Source: Spirochaeta sp. (lineage in GTDB: Bacteria; Spirochaetota; Spirochaetia; DSM-2461). From it: 5,315 nucleotides of DNA. The position numbers were made by a program, and so were the translations under genes. The DNA lies in assembly GCA_030592625.1 (NCBI GenBank), contig JAUVIY010000198.1:1-5315 (forward strand), in the 5' to 3' direction. Position 1 is the stretch's first letter. Each line of letters opens with the position of its first letter. The notes beneath the pieces were generated by a model. That model was not told the origin of the DNA and ran no database searches. It saw nothing but the letters and a program-made list of their open reading frames with translations. This document shows, piece after piece, positions 1-5,315 of the stretch.

Positions 1-602
1 ACCTGTTGATGCTCAGCCCAGAACACCTCATTTCCCCTGAGATTGGTTTCCACGGTCTGACCGTCGGTTATCTCCATCCGGCTGCGGGAGAGGTCTCCGG
101 CATAGGCAATTCCGGTTATGGCTGATCGGCTCATTCCGGGGATGCGACCATTTTCTATCAGGAACGGGGGCGTGGAAACATCATCTCCGGCAAACAGGTA
201 CTGACCGTCTCCGCCCTTGGCATTGACGACCATTGCAAGTTCGGAAAGGAGTGCGTCCGTCTCTATGGCCATATAACCCAGGTTTTCCTTGCTGTATGTT
301 CCCGTGGCACCCTGTATCGACAACTCCCTGAGCCGTTGAACAATGGTGACAGCCTCGTTCATGTAACCTTCCGCCTGAGACCATCGCCCCCGGACATAGT
401 CGATATTTTCAAGATACCGTTCAACACGTTTCCCGGCTGAATCCAGCCGGGTGATATGAGCGGCATCTACGGGAGCGTCCCTGAGATTGCCGATAGCCCG
501 GCTTGATGCGATACCCCGCTGCACCTGGTTCATCCGGAAATCCCTCTCGGACATCCGGAACCGGTTATCGAGCATCGGCATATTCGTACTTATACGCTGC
601 AT
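1..602 (-). CDS. flgL: Flagellar hook-associated protein 3 (FlgL), N-terminal 200 residues, runs off the left edge
   Basis: FlgL (HAP3) sits between FlgK and the flagellin filament and is exported by the flagellar type III system. In the sequence: the start ATG (602-600) gives MQRISTNMP, the D0 helix signature of FlgL. Residues 30-56 (RGIASSRAIGNLRDAPVDAA and following) match the conserved segment just after the first helix, where most bacteria have S-G-K-R-I-N-x-P-S-D-D-P. Residues 60-130 form the long heptad-rich D1 helix, with RLRELSIQGA at 90-99. Residues 134-141 (QYLFAGDD) match the YLFSG-type turn that ends this domain. 200 complete codons are visible; as I recall, spirochaete FlgL has a little over 400 residues, so about half is missing to the left. 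The start is fixed by its position three bases after the flgK stop and by a G-rich ribosome site at 611-615. It is the third gene of flgN-flgK-flgL. Identification is by motif recall, not database search. Confidence 0.93.
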   Translation of the reverse strand, partial: MQRISTNMPMLDNRFRMSERDFRMNQVQRGIASSRAIGNLRDAPVDAAHITRLDSAGKRVERYLENIDYVRGRWSQAEGYMNEAVTIVQRLRELSIQGATGTYSKENLGYMAIETDALLSELAMVVNAKGGDGQYLFAGDDVSTPPFLIENGRIPGMSRSAITGIAYAGDLSRSRMEITDGQTVETNLRGNEVFWAEHQQ

Positions 603-605
603 TTA

Positions 606-2483
606 TTACACCCCCAACCTGTTGATAATTGTGTCGAGCATTTCATCAATCGTTGTAATGAATCGTGCGGCGGCATTATAGCCGTGCTGAAATTTAATCA
701 TCTCTGCGAATTCCTCATCTAGATTCACTCCGGATACCGACTGCCGCAGATCTTCCAGTTCCTTCATCACCAGGTCCTGACTTTCCCTGGTCTGGGCCGC
801 CACTTCACCTTTGAGTCCGATATCCGCGGCGGCAAGCGCGAACCAGTCATCGAATGTGCTGCTCCGACCCGCCATCACCGGCCGGTGCCGGAGCTGAGCG
901 ATATCCAGGGCGCCGCGATTGTCTCCACCGGAAGGCGCCCGGCCGGTATCACTCAACGCCGATGCGATTTTTGAAGGATCAGCGATCAGGTCTTCGTTCA
1001 CCCTCAGCCATCCTGAAGGATGACTCAATGGGGATACCGAATATACAGCACCACCGGGACGAAGGGCCAGAACGGCGTCGGGTCCCTGCCAGTCATAGGC
1101 CGCGCCCGGACCGCTGCCGCCGAGTAGACCGGCATAGCCGGCCAGGAACTGTCCTGAATCCTCCACATGACGGATCACAAAATCCGGGTTGTCGGTCCCC
1201 TTTGTAATTCCGGCACGAAGTTCCAGCCGGCCCTCCCGGTCCAGCCGGGCAGTGACATCGGCAGTGGAGAAATTGATTCGATCGATCACCATTTCCACAG
1301 TGTCCATGGCGGTATACGGGATGTTCACCGGACCGTCGGTACCATCGAGAGTGATGGTGCCGGCAAAACCGACCGGCGCAGCGGGATCCATAGTATTGAT
1401 TCCGGTAAGTCTGTAGACATAGGTGGAATCCAGCTCTCCGTCTCCACTTCGGTCGTAATTTCCCGAAAGATTGTCCACAAAGGGGTATTCCCGGAAGAAA
1501 TCGACACCGGTGCTGCCGTTGGGTGACCATGCATCCCGATGTATTCCATTCACCAGGTCGGCGAAGGCCATGGTCATCTCATCCAAAGACTGGATTTCTC
1601 CACGGACATCGACATCCCGAAGTTCCATGAGGGAACCGAGTTTACCGGACTTGGAGTTTATCAGCTCACCATTGGCTTCCCAGACGATGTCGTGATGACC
1701 CTCATTCTCAGAATTCGGTTCGGCAGCCAGATATGAAACCTGTTTGCCCTGAATCAGATGCAGACCCCCGGTATGAATGAGGAATTCATCCGGATCCCGG
1801 TTGTCCACCGTGACCGGGATATAGTCCGAGAGTTTGTTCACCAGAAGATCGCGACGGTCATAGAGATCGTTGGGGTTGTCGCCCATAGCTTCGGATTTGA
1901 CGATTTCCTCGTTCAGCTCCTTGATATCGGCAAGCATACCGTTGACTTCCCCCACTGAAACCACAACATCGTCGTCCAGCATGGCCCGAACCTGTTTGAG
2001 TCGGTCGTATCTCCGATTGATGCCGTCTATAAGGGCCTCTCCACGTCTGAGTATGGCCTGCCTCTCGGCCTGGCCGTCTGGATGAACCGACAATTCCTGC
2101 CAGCCTTCCCAGAATTTGTCCATCATCACCCTCACCGACGTGTCGTAAGGTTCCATATGGATCTGTTCGACCTGCAACAGATAAGAATCCCGGGTCCGCC
2201 AGTAGCCGGCGACATCACCCTGGGCCAGGATGCGATTCTCCAGGAGTTCATCCCGGATTCTTTCGATACTGGCCACCTCAACACCTTGTCCGATCTGGCC
2301 GGGTACTTCCTCCCGGTTGAGCTGGGGCCGGTACAGGGGATCCACCGAACGCATGATGACCCGCTGACGACTGTAGCCTTCCACCGAAGCGTTGGAAAGG
2401 TTGTGACCTATGGTAGTCAGCCCCTGCTGATGAGCATTGAGACTGCGTTTTCCGATTTCAATACCGCTGAAGGTACTGGACAT
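606..2483 (-). CDS. flgK: Flagellar hook-associated protein 1 (FlgK), complete
   Basis: FlgK (HAP1) is the first junction protein added to the finished hook, with FlgL next; both link the hook to the filament, which in spirochaetes lies in the periplasm. The 625-residue product has both diagnostic ends. Residues 17-41 carry the D0/D1 signature AHQQGLTTIGHNLSNASVEG followed by YSRQR (consensus A-Q-x-x-L-x-T-x-G-H-N-I-A-N-A-x-T-x-G-Y-S-R-Q). The last 40 residues carry NLDEEFAEMIKFQHGYNAAA, then RFITTIDEMLDTIINRLGV, the FlgK C-terminal helix that packs against the N-terminal one. The middle (about 230-560) is the variable surface-domain region. I see no frameshift. The ATG at 2483-2481 follows AGGGGG (2496-2491) by seven bases. 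The preceding flgN stop is 11 bases upstream and the next gene, flgL, starts three bases after the stop, so the genes are very likely co-transcribed and translationally coupled. Confidence 0.98.
   Translation of the reverse strand: MSSTFSGIEIGKRSLNAHQQGLTTIGHNLSNASVEGYSRQRVIMRSVDPLYRPQLNREEVPGQIGQGVEVASIERIRDELLENRILAQGDVAGYWRTRDSYLLQVEQIHMEPYDTSVRVMMDKFWEGWQELSVHPDGQAERQAILRRGEALIDGINRRYDRLKQVRAMLDDDVVVSVGEVNGMLADIKELNEEIVKSEAMGDNPNDLYDRRDLLVNKLSDYIPVTVDNRDPDEFLIHTGGLHLIQGKQVSYLAAEPNSENEGHHDIVWEANGELINSKSGKLGSLMELRDVDVRGEIQSLDEMTMAFADLVNGIHRDAWSPNGSTGVDFFREYPFVDNLSGNYDRSGDGELDSTYVYRLTGINTMDPAAPVGFAGTITLDGTDGPVNIPYTAMDTVEMVIDRINFSTADVTARLDREGRLELRAGITKGTDNPDFVIRHVEDSGQFLAGYAGLLGGSGPGAAYDWQGPDAVLALRPGGAVYSVSPLSHPSGWLRVNEDLIADPSKIASALSDTGRAPSGGDNRGALDIAQLRHRPVMAGRSSTFDDWFALAAADIGLKGEVAAQTRESQDLVMKELEDLRQSVSGVNLDEEFAEMIKFQHGYNAAARFITTIDEMLDTIINRLGV
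611..615 (-). promoter_or_regulatory. G-rich ribosome binding site of flgL within the end of flgK
   Basis: GGGGG on the minus strand, eight bases before ATG 602, inside the last flgK codons. It is an imperfect Shine-Dalgarno site; reading continues through tandem stops TAA TAA (608-603) directly into the flgL ATG, so re-initiation by ribosomes leaving flgK is plausible. Confidence 0.5.
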
Positions 2484-2490
2484 GTTTCGG

Positions 2491-2496
2491 CCCCCT
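2491..2496 (-). promoter_or_regulatory. Ribosome binding site of flgK, overlapping the flgN stop
   Basis: AGGGGG on the minus strand, seven bases before ATG 2483. Its first two bases are shared with the flgN TAG stop (2497-2495), so ribosomes ending flgN sit on the flgK initiation site, suggesting coupled translation of the chaperone and its client. Confidence 0.7.
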
Positions 2497-2980
2497 AGAG
2501 GTGATGGGATACCACGAGGGGATCCCTGCCGGCGGAGGCTGACTGCCCCCGCTTGTCATACATCCGGCCCCGTGTGGACGGAACCAGCTCTTCCATGAGT
2601 TCCCGGCCCAGTCTGCCCCGGGAATTCGCATACCCGGCGACTCCCCGAATCCGGCTTCGAACCGTAACGAGACGGGCCTTCAATTCGCCCCGGACGTTAT
2701 GGAACCGGCGGCGGGTTTCGGCCGGCAATTCAGAAATTTTCTTCTCGAGGGAATGAGCATCGGCGCAGAGTTTATCGGTTACCACCTGCCGTTTCACTTC
2801 GATGACTTCCAGACGGTTTGCCATAGTATCCAGCCGCTTCAATGCCGCTTCCAATACCGGCCAGTCCCGGCTGTGGAGTCCGGATCGCATGTCTCCGGAA
2901 GCTTCAGAAAAATCATCCAGAAGCTTACGTTCCTGCTCCATCAGGCCGATGAGTCGTTCCCAGCGATGTCGCTCACTCAT
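2495..2980 (-). CDS. flgN: FlgN-like export chaperone for FlgK/FlgL
   Basis: FlgN-family proteins are small cytoplasmic helical chaperones that hold FlgK and FlgL unfolded and deliver them to the flagellar export gate. This 161-residue product has the right size and is almost all charged helix: residues 5-85 form a long amphipathic helix pair (LIGLMEQERKLLDDFSEAS, then VLEAALKRLDTMANRLEVIE), followed by a third helix at about 88-134. The C-terminal tail (SRGRLGRELMEELVPSTRGR, then MYDKRG at 140-145) resembles the conserved FlgN ending with a Tyr-Asp-x-x-Gly element. There are no membrane segments. The frame is open further upstream to 3142, but Met at 2980-2978 is chosen because AAGGAG lies five bases before it and because the longer form would overlap the neighbouring gene by 80 bases. 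Sequence identity in this family is low, so the call rests on size, helical character and position directly ahead of flgK-flgL. Confidence 0.85.
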   Translation of the reverse strand: MSERHRWERLIGLMEQERKLLDDFSEASGDMRSGLHSRDWPVLEAALKRLDTMANRLEVIEVKRQVVTDKLCADAHSLEKKISELPAETRRRFHNVRGELKARLVTVRSRIRGVAGYANSRGRLGRELMEELVPSTRGRMYDKRGQSASAGRDPLVVSHHL

Positions 2981-2985
2981 GTCCA

Positions 2986-2991
2986 CTCCTT
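2986..2991 (-). promoter_or_regulatory. Ribosome binding site of flgN
   Basis: AAGGAG on the minus strand, five bases before ATG 2980. It is the strongest Shine-Dalgarno match in the window and sets the flgN start 54 codons inside the longest open frame. Confidence 0.85.
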
Positions 2992-3016
2992 GTAAGGCAG
3001 AGTCCACCTCATTTCT

Positions 3017-3044
3017 TTTTCGACCTGATGAGTACGTGAACTTA
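3017..3044 (-). promoter_or_regulatory. Weak candidate sigma-28 (FliA-type) promoter ahead of flgN
   Basis: In the 82-bp gap, the minus strand has TAAG (3044-3041), 16 bases, then GTCGAAAA (3024-3017). The flagellar sigma-28 consensus is TAAA-N15-GCCGATAA, so the match is 3 of 4 and 6 of 8 with one extra spacer base. The predicted start would lie near 3010, leaving a leader of about 30 bases before flgN. Alternatives are a housekeeping promoter I cannot see or read-through from the upstream gene. Confidence 0.25.
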
Positions 3045-3062
3045 GAAAAAACGTGGATGATT

Positions 3063-4499
3063 CTATGGAACCTGCAGGTTTTCCAGGGTGTGTTGATCCT
3101 GTTCAAACACGGGCGTATCGGGGAATAAGGCGAGGGCTTCATCCAATATCTGTCGGGCCTCGGTTAAACGCTGTTTTCGGATGGCATCTGCGAAGCGGTT
3201 ATGGTAAACCACCACGGCATTGTGATGGTATGTTTCCTCTATTGCATCCCACCTCGAAATGGATCGGTTCTGAGCTGGAGCTTCCCTGAGGAGACTCCAG
3301 CCTTCGAGCCATTTACCTCCGGAAGACCTCCGCCGGGCCTCGGTTGACCAGAGATAGAGTGAGAATTCCTCCCAGCGGGCCCGGCCTATGAAACCGTCGG
3401 AATAAGACCTATCCGCCGCCGCTACAGCTTCTTCAAAGGGAGTGGACTTTATGAGTACTTCCAGTGACTTCTCTCTCGCATCCCGGCGACGTTCCTCAAG
3501 AAAGTCCTCGGGTACAAGAGCGATCAGTTCCTCATCCTCCAGCATGGCTGCAGCCTCTACCATCCTCCCGGCCCTGAGGTGATAAGCGACTGCGTTACCC
3601 AATAAGACTGAGGCTGTCTCTTCCAGCCCATGATGCTCTCCCAATGACTCTGCTGCATCATTCAGGAATCGAAGGCCGTCAACCTGCCGTTTCCGCCTGT
3701 CCATATCGGCGGCATAATTTGTTATGGAAATCCGGAAATCGGCAGCGGCGTCTTCACTGCCCGCCAGCTCCCACCTGTCACGTGACAGTCCGACGGTTTC
3801 ATCCCAGCGTCCTGACTTCTGAAGTACCGAAATTCGATTCTGATAGATGAGCGAGATCAATTCCTTTTCGCCGATATCACGGCGCTTCCGGTAATTTCCC
3901 GGCGGAACGTAACTGAATCCTGTCCTGCCGGTGAAAGAATCAAGCGCATCCGTACGTGTTTCCGGATCGAATCCGTAAGCCGTCGTTGTTTCCACATCGA
4001 TCCCGCCATTGTCATTCGCATCAGATATACGGCAAAAAGCGTGATCTGTTGTCAGCACTCCGTGAACCGGGATTCCCATACTTCGGGCCAGAATAAGATA
4101 CAACACCGCTGATGAGACACAGTTATACGTCCCCCTGTCCAGAAGTATGTTCAGAGCCGTCTGCTGCTCGATATATCGCGTCAGAATCACTTCATGCATC
4201 CATTGAAGGAGTTCCTCACCATCATAGGCATCATCTCCGGTTGCCGGGGGAACCGAATCGATCAGATCCATCATCTGTCCGGTGTAGGCATCTAAACTGC
4301 CGGGATCAGTACCGGAAGCAATCAATGACGAGCGTATGAGGGCATCAAGGGGTAGAGGTTCCGCCATTTCACCAATCTGTACTATCTCTTCCCCGGGGTC
4401 CAATCGTACCTCCCCAAAAGCGTCCGTCATTACGAATAGCAGCAGTATGGTTATCAGCGGAATTGCAGCGGCCGCCAATTTACCGGTTGTTTGATTCAC
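3063..4499 (-). CDS. Exported transglutaminase-like (papain-fold) protein with TPR-like C-terminus, function unknown
   Basis: Seen: from a GTG start the product is 478 residues. Residues 1-29 form a signal peptide (Lys7, then a hydrophobic run LAAAAIPLITILLLFVM, then TDAFG, with likely cleavage after Ala27 or Gly29). Residues about 110-185 resemble a transglutaminase core: RGTYNCVSSAVLYLILA with Cys127, then DHAFC with His153, then GGIDVETT with Asp168 (or Glu170). These are in the Cys-His-Asp order and spacing of the fold. Residues 160-170 (DANDNGGIDVE) look like a calcium loop. From about 210 to the end the chain is helical; 435-469 (ADAIRKQRLTEARQILDEAL and following) reads as a TPR unit. 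Only two cysteines occur after the signal peptide (127, 156). Start: the frame is open to 4655, but that would run antisense through trxB, and GTG at 4499 gives the complete signal peptide; ATG at 4430 would lose it. There is no good Shine-Dalgarno site. Inferred: periplasmic or lipid-face protease-fold protein, either peptidase, cross-linker or inactive binder. I do not recognise a named gene. Confidence 0.8.
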   Translation of the reverse strand: MNQTTGKLAAAAIPLITILLLFVMTDAFGEVRLDPGEEIVQIGEMAEPLPLDALIRSSLIASGTDPGSLDAYTGQMMDLIDSVPPATGDDAYDGEELLQWMHEVILTRYIEQQTALNILLDRGTYNCVSSAVLYLILARSMGIPVHGVLTTDHAFCRISDANDNGGIDVETTTAYGFDPETRTDALDSFTGRTGFSYVPPGNYRKRRDIGEKELISLIYQNRISVLQKSGRWDETVGLSRDRWELAGSEDAAADFRISITNYAADMDRRKRQVDGLRFLNDAAESLGEHHGLEETASVLLGNAVAYHLRAGRMVEAAAMLEDEELIALVPEDFLEERRRDAREKSLEVLIKSTPFEEAVAAADRSYSDGFIGRARWEEFSLYLWSTEARRRSSGGKWLEGWSLLREAPAQNRSISRWDAIEETYHHNAVVVYHNRFADAIRKQRLTEARQILDEALALFPDTPVFEQDQHTLENLQVP

Positions 4500-4515
4500 T
4501 ACGTTTATAATATTA
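4483..4515. promoter_or_regulatory. Divergent promoter core between trxB and the transglutaminase-like gene (candidate)
   Basis: The plus strand shows a perfect TATAAT at 4506-4511, which would give a trxB leader of about 57 bases. The minus strand shows TATTAT at 4512-4507, over the same bases, pointing at the transglutaminase-like gene. The 8-bp palindrome TAATATTA (4508-4515) underlies both. The -35 positions are poor in both directions (plus strand at 17-bp spacing reads CCGGTT), so either the promoters are weak or activator-dependent, or only one is real. This is the most AT-rich stretch of the gap. No operator repeat is evident. Confidence 0.4.
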
Positions 4516-4565
4516 CTTTCTTGAAGAGCCGATGGAAGACATCCGCCGGCAATACTGCAATAAAT

Positions 4566-4569
4566 GGAG
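4566..4569 (+). promoter_or_regulatory. Ribosome binding site of trxB
   Basis: GGAG, six bases ahead of ATG 4576. It decides between two in-frame ATGs: the upstream one at 4564 overlaps this GGAG and has no purine-rich site before it. Confidence 0.75.
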
Positions 4570-4575
4570 ATTAAA

Positions 4576-5315
4576 ATGACTCCTGAATGGGATCTTGTTG
4601 TAATCGGCGGCGGTCCGGCCGGAATGACTGCGGCACAATACGGGGCCAGAGCCAATCTGCGAACCTTGGTTATCGAAGAGATGGCGGCCGGCGGTGCGGT
4701 GCTTCTTATCAGCGATATGGAAAATTATCCCGGCTTCCCCGAACCGGTGAACGGATATGAGTTCAGTGAAGCCATGCGACGGCAGACTGAGAATTTCGGA
4801 GCCGAGTTCAAGTCGGCCACCGCCACATCGATAACTAAAGACGGGAACGTATTCACTGTTGAAACAACTGATGGTCCGGTGACTTCATGGACGATTGCCT
4901 TATCTACCGGTGCCAGGCACAAGCATCTCGGTGTCCCGGGAGAAGAAGAATTCACCGGACGTGGTGTTTCCTACTGTGCCACCTGTGACGGTCCTTTTTT
5001 CAAAAACAAGAAGATACTCGTTGTCGGTGGAGGCGATTCGGCCTGTGATGAAGCGTCATACCTGGCCAATCTGACCGACCAGTTGGTGATAATTCACCGC
5101 AGAGATCGTTTCCGTGCCCAGAAGGTTCTGGCCGACAGGGTGCTGAAGAATCCCAATATCGACGTCCGACTGAGTCATGTCCTCGAGAGTATCGAGGGAG
5201 AGGACAAAGTGAATAAGGTTGTCTTGAAAAAGACCGATACCGGTGAAACATACGAAGAGGAATTCGATGCCGTCTTCATCTTCATCGGTGCCGTCCCCCA
5301 GACCGCCCTGGTACC
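4576..5315 (+). CDS. trxB: Thioredoxin reductase (NADPH, FAD), N-terminal 246 residues, runs off the right edge
   Basis: TrxB transfers electrons from NADPH through FAD and a redox-active disulfide to thioredoxin in the cytoplasm. The motifs are in canonical order: FAD-binding GGGPAG at residues 11-16; ENYPGF at 49-54; STGARHKHLGVPGE at 110-123; the redox pair CATC (Cys134, Cys137) followed by DGPFF; NADPH-binding GGGDSA at 151-156; HRRDRFRA at 174-181, whose arginines bind the 2'-phosphate and so indicate NADPH rather than NADH; and FIGAVPQT at 236-243 near the end of the second FAD segment. 246 codons are visible of a family length just over 300. The start ATG at 4576 follows GGAG (4566-4569) by six bases; an in-frame ATG at 4564 lacks such a site. 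Oddity: the usual Gly-Gly-Gln of the FAD domain is Gly-Gly-Ala here (39-41). It is divergent from the transglutaminase-like gene, with no visible link to flagella. Confidence 0.96.
   Translation, partial: MTPEWDLVVIGGGPAGMTAAQYGARANLRTLVIEEMAAGGAVLLISDMENYPGFPEPVNGYEFSEAMRRQTENFGAEFKSATATSITKDGNVFTVETTDGPVTSWTIALSTGARHKHLGVPGEEEFTGRGVSYCATCDGPFFKNKKILVVGGGDSACDEASYLANLTDQLVIIHRRDRFRAQKVLADRVLKNPNIDVRLSHVLESIEGEDKVNKVVLKKTDTGETYEEEFDAVFIFIGAVPQTALV

Noticed and set aside
854..1207. Plus-strand open frame of 117 codons opposite flgK
   Set aside because: Pro/Arg/Ser-rich shadow translation with no motif; flgK is continuous on the other strand.
1093..1530. Minus-strand open frame of 145 codons in a second frame within flgK
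   Set aside because: Cys/Arg/His-rich shadow composition, and it overlaps an intact, clearly conserved flgK frame.
2082..2498. Plus-strand open frame of 138 codons antisense to the start of flgK
   Set aside because: It lies wholly inside flgK apart from its end, has no recognisable motif and no ribosome site; it is a shadow of a GC-rich gene.
3046..3080. Intrinsic terminator after the transglutaminase-like gene: palindrome AACCTGCAGGTT (3069-3080) followed by a T6 run on the minus strand (3051-3046)
   Set aside because: The palindrome encodes the last residues of the gene, its loop is too small, and 17 bases separate it from the T run, so it lacks terminator geometry.
2981..3142. Extension of flgN by 54 codons to an ATG at 3142
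   Set aside because: It would overlap the end of the preceding gene, its residues are non-helical and Arg/His/Pro-rich, and the strong AAGGAG site points to the start at 2980.
4500..4655. Extension of the transglutaminase-like frame upstream to an ATG at 4655
   Set aside because: It would run antisense through the first 80 bases of trxB and both promoters. The extra residues look like shadow translation, and a full signal peptide begins at GTG 4499.
5000..5251. Minus-strand open frame of 83 codons opposite trxB
   Set aside because: Covers the conserved NADPH-binding region of trxB on the other strand and shows no protein motif of its own.
1..5315. Search by eye for mobile elements, CRISPR repeats, tRNAs, riboswitches, retron-like or toxin-antitoxin modules
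   Set aside because: No inverted terminal repeats, regularly spaced repeats, cloverleaf or small paired genes seen; every gap is 82 bp or shorter.

Overview
The window reads as chromosomal DNA of a free-living or host-associated spirochaete (Spirochaetaceae-like, moderately high GC by eye). The main clue is a flgN-flgK-flgL hook-associated operon. Its FlgL N-terminus begins M-R/Q-RISTNMP and carries an 'NLRDAPVDAAHITRLDS' segment typical of treponeme and Spirochaeta FlgL. FlgK is about 625 residues, close to the size I recall for spirochaetes and longer than the enterobacterial protein. The genus assignment is inference; no rRNA or tRNA is present.

Layout. The minus strand, read right to left, carries four genes: an exported transglutaminase-like/TPR-like protein (4499-3063), flgN (2980-2495), flgK (2483-606) and flgL (602 to beyond position 1, partial). 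The plus strand carries trxB, thioredoxin reductase (4576 to beyond 5315, partial), divergent from the transglutaminase-like gene. The 76-bp divergent gap (4500-4575) holds an AT-rich core that can serve as a -10 box in both directions. An 82-bp gap (2981-3062) separates the transglutaminase-like gene from flgN; it holds a strong Shine-Dalgarno site and a weak sigma-28-like candidate. The flagellar genes are packed tightly (11-nt and 3-nt gaps). No stretch over 300 bp lacks a gene.

How they fit together. FlgN is the export chaperone for FlgK and FlgL. These two form the hook-filament junction of the flagellum, which is periplasmic in spirochaetes. In other spirochaetes flgL is commonly followed by fliW and csrA, which would lie beyond the left edge. 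The transglutaminase-like protein has a signal peptide, a Cys-His-Asp arrangement and a calcium-loop-like insertion; its function is unknown. TrxB belongs to cytoplasmic thiol redox control and has no evident tie to the flagellar genes.

I see no mobile element, CRISPR array, toxin-antitoxin pair or defence system. The item most worth a second look is the exported transglutaminase-like protein beside the hook-associated genes; the rest is ordinary core genome.
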